DNA of 64,000 nucleotides from Rhodococcus sp. SMB37 (GCF_004345605.1 NZ_SLVY01000002.1:460406-524405), one strand, 5' to 3'. Shown: positions 1 to 9,335, numbered from the stretch's first letter. Program-made: numbers and translations. The notes: a model not told the origin generated them from the letters alone.

Positions 1-1
1 A

Positions 2-922
2 GCCACGGAGATCCGGTCTGCTGCACACCGGATCACGCACGGCGCCGATCCACTGGCGGCGGAGCGTTCTTGGCGGTACGTCCGCCTCCCCGTCGGGTAC
101 AGCACCGGGGCCGTACTCGATCCGCGGCGACTCGACGCGAGCACCCTGACCCACATCTGGACCCACCCGTCGCTGTCGTCGACGGTGACGGTGCGCATAC
201 GTCCGGGCTCCTTCGGCGCAACGCGCGTCGGGGGGCTGGTCCGGTACGCGACGCGTACCCCCGACGGTCCGATCACCTCCGGTTCTCGCACCGTCCACGG
301 GCGCGAGCGTGAGGCGCTGCTCGCGTCTCTGCCCTATGCGACGACCGGGCTCGAGGGCATCACCGATCTACGCAGCCTGAGCCGCGACCACCTCGACGGC
401 TTGGCACTGCCCGTCGCAGGCTGTGGTCAGCTGATCGGCGCGGACGAGTCGGGTCGGGCGATCGCGGTGCGCCTCACCGGGCCTGGGGTGCGCTCGGTCC
501 ACGTCGCGGGCGAGTTGTACCTCGCACAGCAGATCGTGTTCCGCGCGGTAGCGATCGGTGCGCGCGTGGCGATCCACACCGACCGTGCCGATGCGTGGCG
601 GCCGCTGCTGAACAGTGCTGCGTCACCGGATCGTTTGAGGATCGCCGGCGAGCATCCCGACGACCGTGAGTTCGACACCGTCGTCTTCGACGGGGTCCGG
701 CCGTCGCGCAGGCCGCACACCGGTGCCATCCACGTGCATGCGCATCCCGATCAGTGGCCCCGCGAACGTCCCACCGTTGCCATCGAACAACCGAACGGAT
801 CCGGCGAGCGGGTCGTGCTCACCACACGCGGAAAGCGGATGACGCTGACCCTCGTGACCATCGCGGCCGAGTCCGCGCACATCGGGCGCCCCCGCATTCC
901 GGAGTCCGTCCCGTCACGGTGA
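2..922 (+). CDS. eccE: Type VII secretion protein EccE, C-terminal part (5' end outside window)
   Basis: The frame is open from the left edge for 306 codons and stops at a TGA at 920-922. The visible protein is a soluble alpha/beta region with a charged WRYVRLPV-type strand early and no membrane segment; in the EccE family the two membrane helices are N-terminal and would lie outside. EccE is a peripheral component of the ESX membrane translocation complex. Ancestral ESX-4-type loci of Mycobacteriales usually sit beside rpsI/rplM and the rpoA operon, which matches truA, rplQ and rpoA a few kb to the right. The assignment rests on overall resemblance and context, not on a catalytic motif, because EccE has none. 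Confidence 0.68.
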   Translation, partial: ATEIRSAAHRITHGADPLAAERSWRYVRLPVGYSTGAVLDPRRLDASTLTHIWTHPSLSSTVTVRIRPGSFGATRVGGLVRYATRTPDGPITSGSRTVHGREREALLASLPYATTGLEGITDLRSLSRDHLDGLALPVAGCGQLIGADESGRAIAVRLTGPGVRSVHVAGELYLAQQIVFRAVAIGARVAIHTDRADAWRPLLNSAASPDRLRIAGEHPDDREFDTVVFDGVRPSRRPHTGAIHVHAHPDQWPRERPTVAIEQPNGSGERVVLTTRGKRMTLTLVTIAAESAHIGRPRIPESVPSR

Positions 923-936
923 GCACGAGCGACGTC

Positions 937-984
937 ACTCGACTACGTAATCGAGTAGCAGGGCATCCCGGCCTCAGCCGGGAT
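937..984. terminator. Two inverted repeats between convergent eccE and the FMN reductase gene
   Basis: Bases 937-956 form a 20-bp imperfect palindrome (ACTCGA arms around TACGTA, one mismatched pair). Bases 965-972 (ATCCCGGC) and 977-984 pair perfectly around a 4-nt CTCA loop that includes the stop codon of the minus-strand reductase gene. The position between two convergent genes suggests a bidirectional terminator; neither strand has a clear T tract. Confidence 0.4.
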
Positions 985-1561
985 AGGGACGATCCTCCCG
1001 GCCTCGCCTCACCGCGTGCACCCACCACTCGAGCTGCCGAAGCATGCGCGCGGCCGAGTCGATGGCCGCACCGTCACGCGTCGTGCCGTCGGCGGCGAAG
1101 GCGTGCTTGACACGATGGAAACTCACGGACTCGCGCACCGGCACCATGTGGACCTCCACGACGACCTGCCGAAGCTGCTCGACCGCACGCAGCCCGCCGG
1201 ACAGCCCGCCATAGGACACGAACCCGACGGGCTTTGCGCGCCACTCGTGCTTGACGCTGTCGATCGCCGTCTTCAGCGCTGCGGGATAACCGTGGTTGTA
1301 CTCGGAGGTGATCACCACGAACGCCTCCGTTGCGTCGATCCGGCGCGTGAACGCCTCGACGTCGGAACCTCCCGAAAGGTCCTGCGGCAGCGGCGTCTCC
1401 GCGAGGTCGATGATGTCGATGCCGAACTCCTGACCGTCGACCCCCGAATGGCATCTCACCACCTCGGCGAACCAGTTCGCGACAACCGGTGCGACCCTCC
1501 CCTCACGCACACTCCCCACGATGATCCCGAGCCGAATCGGTGCCTGCCTCTTCTGGTCCAT
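974..1561 (-). CDS. NADPH-dependent FMN reductase (flavodoxin-like fold)
   Basis: A 195-residue protein starting at an ATG (1559-1561); the same frame runs on upstream into the TetR gene but without a better start. It has the phosphate-binding loop GSVREGR at residues 16-22 and the SEYNHGYP segment near residue 90, both typical of the NADPH-dependent FMN reductase / chromate-quinone reductase family, whose usual length is 180-200 residues. It reduces FMN or quinones with NAD(P)H in the cytoplasm; the substrate cannot be read from sequence. It lies 20 bp downstream of the TetR gene on the same strand, so the two are probably co-transcribed and diverge from the acyl-CoA dehydrogenase gene. Confidence 0.85.
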   Translation of the reverse strand: MDQKRQAPIRLGIIVGSVREGRVAPVVANWFAEVVRCHSGVDGQEFGIDIIDLAETPLPQDLSGGSDVEAFTRRIDATEAFVVITSEYNHGYPAALKTAIDSVKHEWRAKPVGFVSYGGLSGGLRAVEQLRQVVVEVHMVPVRESVSFHRVKHAFAADGTTRDGAAIDSAARMLRQLEWWVHAVRRGREDRPYPG

Positions 1562-1581
1562 ACCCGCGATCGTAAGGCGCC

Positions 1582-2163
1582 TCAGGCGGTCAGACCGTGG
1601 GTGAGCAGGCCCGCGAGTTCGCGGTATGCCTGTGCGTCGGCGAGCCCGGTTCGCTCCGCCACTTGTCGCTGCTGGATACGCACCATGACCGTCGCAACGA
1701 CGTCGGCCACGAACGTCGCGTGCACGTCGCGCAGTTCGCCCGCCGCGACACCGTCCGAGATCAGCACGCGGACCCGGTCGGCCGCGAGGCGGGTATTGCG
1801 CTCGTACACCTCCCGCGCGACAGGTGTCGCGGCGATGTCCTCCATGAAGCGGGCCGATGCAGGTTCGAGCTGCCTGCCTACGGATTCGAGGTAGGTGCGG
1901 ATCCGCGCTTCGGCTCCTGCGGCCTCCGCGACATCGGCTTCGACAAGCTCGGTTGCGCCGCGGAAGAAATGAACGGTGACGGCGTAGACGAGTCGGTCCT
2001 TGTTCTCGGCGAGGGCGTAGAGCGTCGATTTCGAGCACCGCAGCCGGGTTGCGATGTCATCCAGCGTGAAGTGCGCAAATCCTTCGTCCAGGAACAGCGC
2101 GACAAGCTGGTCGAACAGCTGCGCCTGCCGTGCGGTGGTGCGCCGTGCCGCTGCTCTTGCCAT
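1582..2163 (-). CDS. TetR/AcrR-family transcriptional regulator
   Basis: A 193-residue protein starting at the ATG at 2161-2163; longer in-frame starts upstream would run through the divergent promoter region and into the dehydrogenase gene, so they were not used. The N terminus has the TetR helix-turn-helix around residues 34-55 (DDIATRL...SKSTLYALAENK), followed by an all-helical ligand-binding domain with no recognisable ligand signature. It diverges from an acyl-CoA dehydrogenase gene across a 70-bp gap with AGTACT-type palindromes. It is therefore likely to repress itself, the dehydrogenase and the FMN reductase in response to an acyl-CoA or related ligand. That regulatory link is an inference. 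Confidence 0.85.
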   Translation of the reverse strand: MARAAARRTTARQAQLFDQLVALFLDEGFAHFTLDDIATRLRCSKSTLYALAENKDRLVYAVTVHFFRGATELVEADVAEAAGAEARIRTYLESVGRQLEPASARFMEDIAATPVAREVYERNTRLAADRVRVLISDGVAAGELRDVHATFVADVVATVMVRIQQRQVAERTGLADAQAYRELAGLLTHGLTA

Positions 2164-2172
2164 ACTCGAAAT

Positions 2173-2198
2173 AGTACTGCAGTATCGGTTTGAGTACT
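2173..2198. promoter_or_regulatory. Candidate TetR operator in the divergent TetR / acyl-CoA dehydrogenase promoter
   Basis: Between the divergent starts at 2163 and 2234 there is a perfect 10-bp palindrome TACTGCAGTA (2175-2184). The palindromic hexamer AGTACT occurs twice (2173-2178 and 2193-2198), exactly 20 bp apart, about two helical turns. This is the usual position and symmetry for a TetR-family binding site. Confidence 0.45.
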
Positions 2199-2233
2199 GT
2201 TTTGTGAATCCGTCTTCTTCGAGGAGTTCTGCC

Positions 2234-3376
2234 GTGCCCGTCGAGCGTCTACTGCCCACCCCAGAGGCCCACGATCTGATCGACCTCACGCGCGACGTCG
2301 CCGACAAAGTGCTCGCACCCCGCGTCGTCGAACACGAACGCAATGAGACCTTCCCGGACGGCGTGTTCCCCGCGCTCGGCGCCGCAGGCCTGCTCAGCCT
2401 CCCCTACCCCGAGGAATTCGGCGGTGGGAACCAGCCGTACGAGGTGTACCTCCAGGTCCTCGAGGAATTGGGCGCACGCTGGGCAGCAGTCGCAGTCGCC
2501 GTGAGTGTGCACGGCCTGTCCTGCTTCGCCCTTGCGACGCACGGCACCGATGAGCAGAAGAACACGTGGCTACCCGACATGCTGGGTGGCGAGACTATCG
2601 GCGCCTACAGCCTGTCCGAGCCTCAGGCCGGCTCGGACGCAGCGGCATTGACCTGCCGGGCGCAGCCCACCGACGGCGGATACCGGATCAACGGCTCGAA
2701 GGCGTGGATCACCAACGGCGGCAAGGCCGATTTCTACACCCTGTTCGCGCGGACCGCCGACACCGGTAGCAAGGGCATCTCGTGCTTCCTCGTACCCGAG
2801 GGCACCGAGGGCCTGAGCTTCGGGAAGCCCGAAGAGAAGATGGGCCTGCACGCGATCCCCACCACGTCAGCCCACTACGACGATGCGTTCGTACCCGCAG
2901 AACGCCGCATCGGCGCCGAAGGACAGGGTCTTCCCATCGCCTTCAGCGCCCTCGACTCCGGACGTCTCGGCATCGCTGCCGTCGCAACCGGACTCGCTCA
3001 GGCCGCGCTCGACGAGGCAACCACATACGCCAAGGAACGCAAGGCCTTCGGCAAGGCGATCATCGACCATCAAGGTCTCGGTTTCGTCCTGGCAGACATG
3101 GCCGCAGCCGTCGATTCCGCCCGCGCCACCTACATCGACGCTGCCCGCCGCAAGGACGCGGGTCTGAGTTATTCGCGTCAGGCCTCCGTCGCGAAACTGG
3201 TCGCCACAGATGCCGCCATGAAAGTCACGACCGATGCCGTGCAGGTCCTCGGTGGATACGGTTACACCCGCGATTTCCCCGTCGAACGGTTCATGCGCGA
3301 CGCGAAGATCACCCAGATCTTCGAAGGCACGAACCAGATCCAGCGACTCGTGATCGCACGGTCGCTGGCGAGTTGA
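2234..3376 (+). CDS. Acyl-CoA dehydrogenase
   Basis: A 380-residue protein, the standard family length, starting at GTG 2234 with GAGGAG at 2221-2226. An upstream ATG in the same frame lies inside the divergent TetR gene and was rejected. Motifs in order are YSLSEPQAGSDAAAL (FAD/substrate region, about residue 125), W-I-T-N-G, a C-terminal GGYGYTRDFPVERFMRD block, and FEGTNQIQ, whose Glu is at the position of the catalytic base of medium-chain enzymes. It oxidises acyl-CoA to 2-enoyl-CoA with FAD and passes electrons to ETF. Chain-length preference cannot be inferred. The divergent TetR gene is its probable regulator. Confidence 0.92.
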   Translation: MPVERLLPTPEAHDLIDLTRDVADKVLAPRVVEHERNETFPDGVFPALGAAGLLSLPYPEEFGGGNQPYEVYLQVLEELGARWAAVAVAVSVHGLSCFALATHGTDEQKNTWLPDMLGGETIGAYSLSEPQAGSDAAALTCRAQPTDGGYRINGSKAWITNGGKADFYTLFARTADTGSKGISCFLVPEGTEGLSFGKPEEKMGLHAIPTTSAHYDDAFVPAERRIGAEGQGLPIAFSALDSGRLGIAAVATGLAQAALDEATTYAKERKAFGKAIIDHQGLGFVLADMAAAVDSARATYIDAARRKDAGLSYSRQASVAKLVATDAAMKVTTDAVQVLGGYGYTRDFPVERFMRDAKITQIFEGTNQIQRLVIARSLAS

Positions 3377-3434
3377 CCTGCGCTGCGGGTCCCACCGGAC
3401 TGTTGGACACCGCACACCCGTCCGAAGTCTTGCG

Positions 3435-4469
3435 TCAGACGCCGAGGGCCTCCGACAGCAACGGCCAGGATTCATGCAGCGCGTCTTCCCAGTATCCCCA
3501 AGTGTGGGTGCCCTCGATACGAGTCGAATAGGTCGCCTCGATCCCGAGTGCGTCGAGTTCGGTGCGTAGCCGGTCGGTGCACCCACTCACAGCGGTCTCG
3601 ATCACCCCGAGCAGCGCGAGATCCGGTATCACCGCAGGTCCGTGTTCCTCCCATGCGCGGGCCTCGTGCGAGCCGGGCAGTCCTCCGCTCGACGACACGA
3701 ACACCGTCGTTCCGCGCAGCCGCTCTGCATTGCGGATCACATCCTGCTCCATCCAGTACGGACCGCCGACCGGCCCCCACATGTTCTCCACGTCACCGCC
3801 CCCGAGCCCGACGACCATCTCGACATAGCGGCTACCCACCTCCGTCGAGGTCTCGGCGCAACCGCTGTACGACGCCACTGCCCGGTACAGATCCGGCGCA
3901 TGCTCAGCGAGCGCGAGTGCAGATGTCGCCGACATCGACACACCCGCGATCGCGTTGCTCCCGCTCGCACCGAGCGCAGCGTCGACCATCGGTGGCGCTT
4001 CCTCGGTGAGGAAGGTCGTCCACTGGTTGCGACCCAGTTCCGCATCGTCGGCAAGCCAGTCGGTGTAGTAGCTGAATGCACCGCCGATCGGGGTGACGAC
4101 GTTGACATTCTTGTCGCCGAAGAAATCGACGATATCGGTCTGTTCACGCCACGTGGCCTCGTCGACACCACCACCGGCGCCATTGAGCAGATACAGCACA
4201 GGGCGCGGCTCGGTGACGTCAGCGGGACGGATCACCCGGAGTTCGATCGTGCGACCCATCGCCTCGGAATGGACGAACAGGGACCAGTCGCGTTCGGAAT
4301 GCCGGTCCACGCGTTCCAGTGCCGTGACACCGGAATCGACCCCGGCCGGCGGCTCATCGGCCCGACCGATGCCTGGATCGGTGCCACCCGTCGCCGCAAC
4401 CGCAGCCACCGCGATCGCTGCCACGATCGCACATCGTCGTCCGATCAACTTCGCGCTCCCCTTCGTCAA
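3435..4469 (-). CDS. Secreted antigen-85-like mycolyltransferase/esterase, coupled to truA
   Basis: A 344-residue alpha/beta hydrolase with an N-terminal signal sequence: basic residues then an Ala/Val-rich core at about 12-27. The nucleophile elbow is AGVSMSA, and the C terminus has [11 protein letters not shown], equivalent to the catalytic His region (HSW.YW) of Ag85 proteins. This family moves mycolic acids onto trehalose and arabinogalactan outside the membrane; other members are simple esterases. Its TTG start (4467-4469) overlaps the TGA of truA, so translation is probably coupled and the gene is the distal member of the rpoA operon. It is a clear paralogue of the protein at 29715-30779, sharing [10 protein letters not shown] and KNVNVV.P.GG. 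Confidence 0.82.
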   Translation of the reverse strand: MTKGSAKLIGRRCAIVAAIAVAAVAATGGTDPGIGRADEPPAGVDSGVTALERVDRHSERDWSLFVHSEAMGRTIELRVIRPADVTEPRPVLYLLNGAGGGVDEATWREQTDIVDFFGDKNVNVVTPIGGAFSYYTDWLADDAELGRNQWTTFLTEEAPPMVDAALGASGSNAIAGVSMSATSALALAEHAPDLYRAVASYSGCAETSTEVGSRYVEMVVGLGGGDVENMWGPVGGPYWMEQDVIRNAERLRGTTVFVSSSGGLPGSHEARAWEEHGPAVIPDLALLGVIETAVSGCTDRLRTELDALGIEATYSTRIEGTHTWGYWEDALHESWPLLSEALGV

Positions 4470-5374
4470 CCGCAGCAGCCGCGCTCGATCGGCCCGCGTG
4501 TCTCCCGCGTCGCAAGGTTCCGCGCGGCGAGATCCTCATCGGCAGGGTAATCGACACGGACGAGTGAAAGGCCGTGAGCCGGCGCCACTGCCACGGATGC
4601 GGCGCGTTCACGCTCGCCGAGCAGGGCGGTCATCCACTCGACCGACCGGCGACCTTCCCCCACTGCCAGCGCCGCTCCGACGAGACTGCGGACCATCGAC
4701 CAGCAGAACGCATCGGCACTCACATATGCGGTGAGGATGTCACCGGAACGGGTCCAGTCGTAGCGCTGGAGTTCGCGGACCGTGGTCGCGCCCTCGCGCC
4801 GCTTGCAGAAGGCGGCGAAGTCGTGCAGCCCCAACAAGGATCGGGACGCGCGCTGCATCTCTCCGAGATCGACGGTTTTCGGCCAGGCGACGGTGTCGCG
4901 GGCGCGCAGCGGATCGGCCCCGTGCGCGGCCGTCGTCAGGCGATACTCGTAGTGTCGACGGACCGCAGAGAATCGCGCGTCGAAATGCTCGGGAGCCTCC
5001 GAGATTCCGGTCACCCGGACATCCCGCGGGAGAAACCGAGCGAGCCGCCTGATCCAGCGCGACGGATCATCCGGAAGCGACTCGGTCGGTACATCGACGT
5101 GCGCGACCTGACCCGAGGCGTGCACTCCGGCATCGGTGCGACCCGCGACGGTGAGGAGCACGGGCTCCCGAACGATCGCGGACAGCTTCTCTTCGATCTC
5201 GCCGCACACCGTACGACGGCCGGGCTGGCGGGCCCACCCGGAGAAATCGGTGCCGTCGTAGGAAATGTCGAGCCGGAGCCGGGTCCGATCACCGGAAACT
5301 GTGTCCGAAGCGACGAGCCCGCCGCCCTGAACAGGGACGGCGGGCTCGTTCGTTTCAGCAGATGCCGAAGCCAA
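4466..5374 (-). CDS. truA: tRNA pseudouridine(38-40) synthase TruA
   Basis: A 302-residue protein that isomerises uridines 38-40 of the tRNA anticodon stem-loop. The signature GRTDAGVHA is at residues 78-86, with catalytic Asp81; [12 protein letters not shown] at about 36-47 and the C-terminal FCWSMVR segment also fit the family. The start is a TTG at 5372-5374, five bases after the rplQ stop, preceded by AAGGA; the first 30 residues are low-complexity and the true start could be slightly internal. It follows rplQ as in many actinobacteria. Confidence 0.93.
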   Translation of the reverse strand: MASASAETNEPAVPVQGGGLVASDTVSGDRTRLRLDISYDGTDFSGWARQPGRRTVCGEIEEKLSAIVREPVLLTVAGRTDAGVHASGQVAHVDVPTESLPDDPSRWIRRLARFLPRDVRVTGISEAPEHFDARFSAVRRHYEYRLTTAAHGADPLRARDTVAWPKTVDLGEMQRASRSLLGLHDFAAFCKRREGATTVRELQRYDWTRSGDILTAYVSADAFCWSMVRSLVGAALAVGEGRRSVEWMTALLGERERAASVAVAPAHGLSLVRVDYPADEDLAARNLATRETRGPIERGCCG

Positions 5375-5379
5375 GTGGA

Positions 5380-5940
5380 CTAGTCCTTCTTGGCCTCGTC
5401 CGCCTCGGTCGCGTCAGCGGCCGTTGCGGTGGTGTCTTCGATCGCCTCGACGACGGCATCGGCGTTCTCGACCTCGGCGTCGGTGGCGTCGGCCGTGGTG
5501 GCCTCCACCACGTTCTCCTCAGCAGCCGGTGCAGCCTGCGAAGCCGCGACGCGCCGGGCGCGGTCGGCCTCGGAGGAGACGGTCTTCTCGCGCACGAGCT
5601 CGATGACCGCCATGGGCGCATTGTCGCCCTTGCGCGGCATCGTCTTGATGATGCGCGTATAGCCGCCGTTGCGGTCCTCGAACGAGGGACCGATCTCCGC
5701 GAACAGGGCGTGCACGACGTCCTTGTTGCGGATGACCTTCAGCACCTCACGACGCGAAGCCAGCGTGCCGGTCTTTGCGTGCGTGACGAGCTTCTCGGCG
5801 TACGGGCGCAAGGCCTTGGCCTTGGCCTCGGTGGTGGTGATGCGGCCGTGCTCGAAGAGCGCGGTGGCCAGGTTGGCGAAGATCGCCTTCTGGTGCGAGG
5901 CCGACCCGCCGAAGCGGGCGCCCTTCTTGGGCTTGGGCAT
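5380..5940 (-). CDS. rplQ: 50S ribosomal protein L17 with acidic C-terminal tail
   Basis: L17 lies near the peptide exit tunnel of the large subunit. The first ~120 residues ([13 protein letters not shown]..., [31 protein letters not shown]) are canonical. Residues ~135-186 form an Ala/Glu/Asp/Thr-rich acidic extension ending in EAKKD, common in actinobacterial L17 and absent from the ~120-residue E. coli protein. The start is ATG 5938-5940 with GGAGAAAATC before it. It sits 29 bp downstream of rpoA in the alpha operon. Confidence 0.97.
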   Translation of the reverse strand: MPKPKKGARFGGSASHQKAIFANLATALFEHGRITTTEAKAKALRPYAEKLVTHAKTGTLASRREVLKVIRNKDVVHALFAEIGPSFEDRNGGYTRIIKTMPRKGDNAPMAVIELVREKTVSSEADRARRVAASQAAPAAEENVVEATTADATDAEVENADAVVEAIEDTTATAADATEADEAKKD

Positions 5941-5969
5941 GATTTTCTCCTAGTAAGGACCGTGAGCTG

Positions 5970-7028
5970 CTACAGCTGCTCGGTCTCGGCGTAGTCCTCG
6001 TTGCCGTCGGTGTCGCCGAACCCGGCGTCGGTGTCGCTCCAGGTACCGGTGGCGGCGTCGTAGCCGGCAACGCTGCTGGGGTCGAAGGACGCGGGGCTGT
6101 CCTTCAGCGACAGGCCGAGCGAGTGCAGCTTGACCTTGACCTCATCGATGGACTTCTGACCGAAGTTGCGGATGTCGAGCAGGTCGGATTCCGTCCGTGC
6201 CACCAGCTCGCCGACGGTGTGGACACCTTCGCGCTTGAGGCAGTTGTAGGACCGGACCGTCAGGTCGAGGTCCTCGATCGGAAGTCCGAAGGAGGCGATG
6301 TGGTCGGCCTCGGCAGGCGAGGGACCGATCTCGATGCCTTCTGCTTCGACGTTCAGCTCACGAGCCAGACCGAAGAGCTCGACAAGCGTCTTGCCCGCCG
6401 AGGCGAGTGCGTCGCGTGCGGCGATCGAGTTCTTGGTCTCCACGTCGAGGATCAACCGATCGAAGTCGGTGCGCTGCTCGACGCGGGTGGCCTCCACCTT
6501 GTACGTCACCTTGAGCACCGGCGAGTAGATCGAGTCGACCGGAATACGGCCGATCTCGGCACCGGATGCCTTGTTCTGGACGGCGGGGACGTAGCCGCGA
6601 CCGCGCTCGACGACGAGCTCGACCTCCAGCTTGCCCTTGTCGTTCAGGGTGGCGATGTGCAGATCGGGGTTGTGGATCTCGACACCGGCCGGCGGAACGA
6701 TGTCCGCTGCGGTGACGACGCCCGGGCCCTGCTTACGGACGTACATGGTGACCGGCTCGTCCTCTTCCGAGCTGACCACGAGGCCCTTGAGGTTCAGGAT
6801 GATGTCGGTGACATCCTCCTTCACACCCGGAACCGTGGTGAACTCGTGGAGCACGCCGTCGATGCGAATGCTGGTGACAGCGGCACCGGGGATCGAGGAG
6901 AGCAGGGTGCGGCGAAGCGAGTTGCCGAGCGTGTAGCCGAAGCCGGGCTCGAGCGGCTCGATGACGAACTTCGACCGATTGTCGGCGAGGACCTCTTCGG
7001 TCAGCGTGGGTCGCTGCGAGATGAGCAT
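5970..7028 (-). CDS. rpoA: DNA-directed RNA polymerase alpha subunit
   Basis: A 352-residue protein. The N-terminal assembly domain (about 1-230) begins [12 protein letters not shown] and has the [23 protein letters not shown] signature around residues 26-48. A linker leads to the C-terminal UP-element/activator-binding domain (about 250-315), containing [14 protein letters not shown] and the [10 protein letters not shown] helix-hairpin-helix. A short acidic tail follows. GGAGGCAAC precedes the ATG. It is separated from rpsD by 125 bp with strong secondary structure, unlike the tight junctions elsewhere in the operon. Confidence 0.98.
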   Translation of the reverse strand: MLISQRPTLTEEVLADNRSKFVIEPLEPGFGYTLGNSLRRTLLSSIPGAAVTSIRIDGVLHEFTTVPGVKEDVTDIILNLKGLVVSSEEDEPVTMYVRKQGPGVVTAADIVPPAGVEIHNPDLHIATLNDKGKLEVELVVERGRGYVPAVQNKASGAEIGRIPVDSIYSPVLKVTYKVEATRVEQRTDFDRLILDVETKNSIAARDALASAGKTLVELFGLARELNVEAEGIEIGPSPAEADHIASFGLPIEDLDLTVRSYNCLKREGVHTVGELVARTESDLLDIRNFGQKSIDEVKVKLHSLGLSLKDSPASFDPSSVAGYDAATGTWSDTDAGFGDTDGNEDYAETEQL

Positions 7029-7070
7029 GAGTTGCCTCCTTGTGGGCGTCCGCTATTTGACGCCCTAGTG

Positions 7071-7144
7071 GTGGTGTGGTGCCCTCCCCGCCCCAGCAGG
7101 GCCAGGAGGACACCACGGCACGAAGTGCTCTGATGACAGAGCAC
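7071..7144 (-). promoter_or_regulatory. Stacked RNA hairpins between rpsD and rpoA
   Basis: Two inverted repeats fill the rpsD-rpoA gap. One pairs GTGGTGT (7071-7077) plus CCTCC (7083-7087) with GGAGG (7105-7109) plus ACACCAC (7110-7116), leaving a 5-nt bulge. The other pairs GTGCTCTG (7125-7132) with CAGAGCAC (7137-7144) around a 4-nt loop. They could act as an attenuator or processing site setting RNA polymerase alpha levels against the ribosomal proteins. Neither is followed by a T tract. Confidence 0.45.
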
Positions 7145-7153
7145 GAAGCGCTC

Positions 7154-7759
7154 TTACTTCGAGTAGTACTCGACGATGAGCTGTTCCTGCAGCGGGATCT
7201 CGATCTGCGCGCGCTCGGGCAGCTGGTGGACCAGCACCCGCAGACGCGGACCGACGACCTGCAGCCACGCAGCGACCGGGCGCTCGCCCTGGGTCTCACG
7301 CGCGATCTGGAACGGCAGCGTGCTCAGCGACTTCTCGCGGACATCGATGATGTCGTACTGGGAGACGCGGTAGCTCGGGATGTCGACCTTCTTGCCGTTG
7401 ACCAGGAAGTGTCCGTGGGACACCAGCTGGCGGGCCTGGCGGCGGGTGCGCGCGAGGCCGGCACGGTAGACGACGTTGTCCAGGCGCGACTCGAGGATGG
7501 TCAGCAGCACCTCACCGGTCTTACCGGGGCGGCTGGCTGCTTCCTCGTAGTAGCGGCGGAACTGCTTCTCCATGATGCCGTAGGAGAAGCGGGCCTTCTG
7601 CTTCTCCTGCAACTGGAGCAGGTACTCGCTCTCCTTGATCCGCGCGCGGCCGTGCTGGCCGGGCGGGTAGGGGCGACGCTCGAATGCCTGGTCGCCTCCG
7701 ACCAGGTCGACGCGGAGACGACGCGACTTACGTGTAACGGGACCGGTATAACGTGCCAT
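7154..7759 (-). CDS. rpsD: 30S ribosomal protein S4
   Basis: A 201-residue primary 16S rRNA-binding protein that nucleates 30S assembly. It begins MARYTGPVTRKSRRL and lacks the N-terminal zinc cysteines, as in most actinobacteria. The S4 RNA-binding domain (about 90-155) contains ESRLDNVVYRAGLA and LVSHGHFLVNGKKV. In E. coli S4 is also the translational repressor of the alpha operon; no equivalent target can be proved here. It lies 27 bp after rpsK. Confidence 0.97.
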   Translation of the reverse strand: MARYTGPVTRKSRRLRVDLVGGDQAFERRPYPPGQHGRARIKESEYLLQLQEKQKARFSYGIMEKQFRRYYEEAASRPGKTGEVLLTILESRLDNVVYRAGLARTRRQARQLVSHGHFLVNGKKVDIPSYRVSQYDIIDVREKSLSTLPFQIARETQGERPVAAWLQVVGPRLRVLVHQLPERAQIEIPLQEQLIVEYYSK

Positions 7760-7786
7760 GACTTAGAACCTTTTCCTTTCCCGTTG

Positions 7787-8200
7787 TTAGACGCGACGAC
7801 GCTTGGGCGGGCGGCAGCCGTTGTGCGGCTGGGGGGTGACGTCGGAGATCGTTCCGACCTCGAGGCCGGCGGCCTGGAGGGAGCGGATCGCGGTCTCGCG
7901 GCCCGAACCCGGGCCCTTGACGAAGACGTCGACCTTCTTGACGCCGTGCTCCTGCGCCTTGCGGGCAGCATTCTCGGCGGCGAGCTGCGCGGCGAACGGT
8001 GTCGACTTGCGCGAGCCCTTGAAGCCGACGTGGCCCGAGGACGCCCAGGAGATCACGTTGCCCTGGGGATCCGTGATCGAGACGATGGTGTTGTTGAAGG
8101 TGCTCTTGATGTGAGCTGCGCCGTGCGGGACGTTCTTCTTGTCCCTACGCCGTGCCTTCTGGGTCTTCTTCGGACCGGCGGTGCGTGACTTGGGAGGCAT
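7787..8200 (-). CDS. rpsK: 30S ribosomal protein S11
   Basis: A 137-residue platform protein of the small subunit. The core [19 protein letters not shown] and the C-terminal [16 protein letters not shown] are characteristic. Its ATG (8198-8200) shares one base with the TAA of rpsM (TAATG), indicating translational coupling. Confidence 0.97.
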   Translation of the reverse strand: MPPKSRTAGPKKTQKARRRDKKNVPHGAAHIKSTFNNTIVSITDPQGNVISWASSGHVGFKGSRKSTPFAAQLAAENAARKAQEHGVKKVDVFVKGPGSGRETAIRSLQAAGLEVGTISDVTPQPHNGCRPPKRRRV

Positions 8201-8568
8201 TACTTCTTCTTTCCTGCGACGGTGCGCTTCGGGCCCTTACGGGTACGAGCGTTGGTCTTGGTGCGCTGTCCACGCACGGGCAGACCACGACGGTGTCGCA
8301 GGCCCTGGTAGCAGCCGATCTCGATCTTGCGACGGATGTCCGCCTGAACCTCGCGGCGGAGGTCACCCTCGACCTTGTAGCTCTCCTCGATGTACTCGCG
8401 GAGCTTCGCGAGGTCCTCGTCGGACAGATCCTTGCTGCGCAGGTCCGGGCTGACGCCGGTTGCCTCGAGGATCTCCTTGGAACGGGTACGGCCGATGCCG
8501 TAGATGTATGTGAGTGCGATCTCCATCCGCTTCTCGCGGGGAAGATCAACACCTGAGAGACGTGCCAT
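8200..8568 (-). CDS. rpsM: 30S ribosomal protein S13
   Basis: A 122-residue head protein contacting P-site tRNA and the intersubunit bridge. It begins [14 protein letters not shown], has [15 protein letters not shown], the [15 protein letters not shown] signature and a lysine-rich tail. It starts 207 bp downstream of rpmJ; that spacer contains an inverted repeat (CCCCGG at 8652-8657 with CCGGGG at 8666-8671, flanked by ACAC/GTGT) that would form a hairpin in the rpsM leader. Confidence 0.97.
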   Translation of the reverse strand: MARLSGVDLPREKRMEIALTYIYGIGRTRSKEILEATGVSPDLRSKDLSDEDLAKLREYIEESYKVEGDLRREVQADIRRKIEIGCYQGLRHRRGLPVRGQRTKTNARTRKGPKRTVAGKKK

Positions 8569-8775
8569 GTGGCATTCCTATTCGGTGTGCGGAGGTCTGC
8601 TCCCAGCCCGTCCCCTGCGTAAGAAACTGTGTAGTGACAAACACAGTGGGGCCCCGGCCTCCGAACCGGGGGTGTATCGCACAGCTCCTCGACGAATCGA
8701 GGATCGTAACCGTGCGACTGGTACTGGAAGGTCTTCTTGCTTGTTGCCAAGCAGATCTTCGCGAGGAAGGTCGAT

Positions 8776-8889
8776 CTAGCCCTGACGCTGCTTGTGACGC
8801 AGGTTCTCGCAGATCACCATGACCCGACCGTTACGACGGATCACCTTGCACTTCTCGCAGATCTTCTTGACGCTAGGCTGAACCTTCAC
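8776..8889 (-). CDS. rpmJ: 50S ribosomal protein L36
   Basis: A 37-residue protein read with a GTG start at 8887-8889 and a TAG stop at 8776-8778. Cys11, Cys14, Cys27 and His32 form the L36 zinc ribbon, so this is the zinc-binding (C+) form. It lies between infA and rpsM, its standard place in the alpha operon. Confidence 0.96.
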   Translation of the reverse strand: MKVQPSVKKICEKCKVIRRNGRVMVICENLRHKQRQG

Positions 8890-8981
8890 GTGCGTCCGAT
8901 CTCCTGTATGTGCGCCTCCGGACACGACGCAAGTCCTTCCGGAGACAGGTTTTTCCCCGACCGTGCGGCCGGGGAAGTCTG

Positions 8982-9203
8982 TTACTTGTAGCGGTAGACG
9001 ATGCGTCCACGCGTGAGGTCGTAGGGCGAAAGCTCCACGACAACCCGGTCCTCGGGAAGGATACGAATGTAGTGCTGCCGCATCTTGCCGCTGATGTGGG
9101 CCAGCACTTTGTGGCCGTTCTCCAGCTCGATGCGGAACATCGCATTGGGAAGCGGTTCGATGACCCGACCCTCGACCTCGATTGCGCCGTCCTTCTTAGC
9201 CAT
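8982..9203 (-). CDS. infA: Translation initiation factor IF-1
   Basis: A 73-residue OB-fold (S1-type) protein beginning [20 protein letters not shown] and ending GRIVYRYK. It binds the ribosomal A site during initiation. The ATG at 9201-9203 has GGAGGAT directly upstream; a longer in-frame start (9329) would add unrelated residues and was rejected. It is the first gene of the alpha operon. Confidence 0.97.
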   Translation of the reverse strand: MAKKDGAIEVEGRVIEPLPNAMFRIELENGHKVLAHISGKMRQHYIRILPEDRVVVELSPYDLTRGRIVYRYK

Positions 9204-9335
9204 ATCCTCCGCGATCCGTTGTTCGACGTGTGGTTGCATCGGCATCCGATACCGTGACGCTCGGCATCCCCGGAATCCCGTTGCGAAGACCATGTCGACG
9301 CAGACCGACCGGAGCGCAGCGCGCACCACCGCTCA

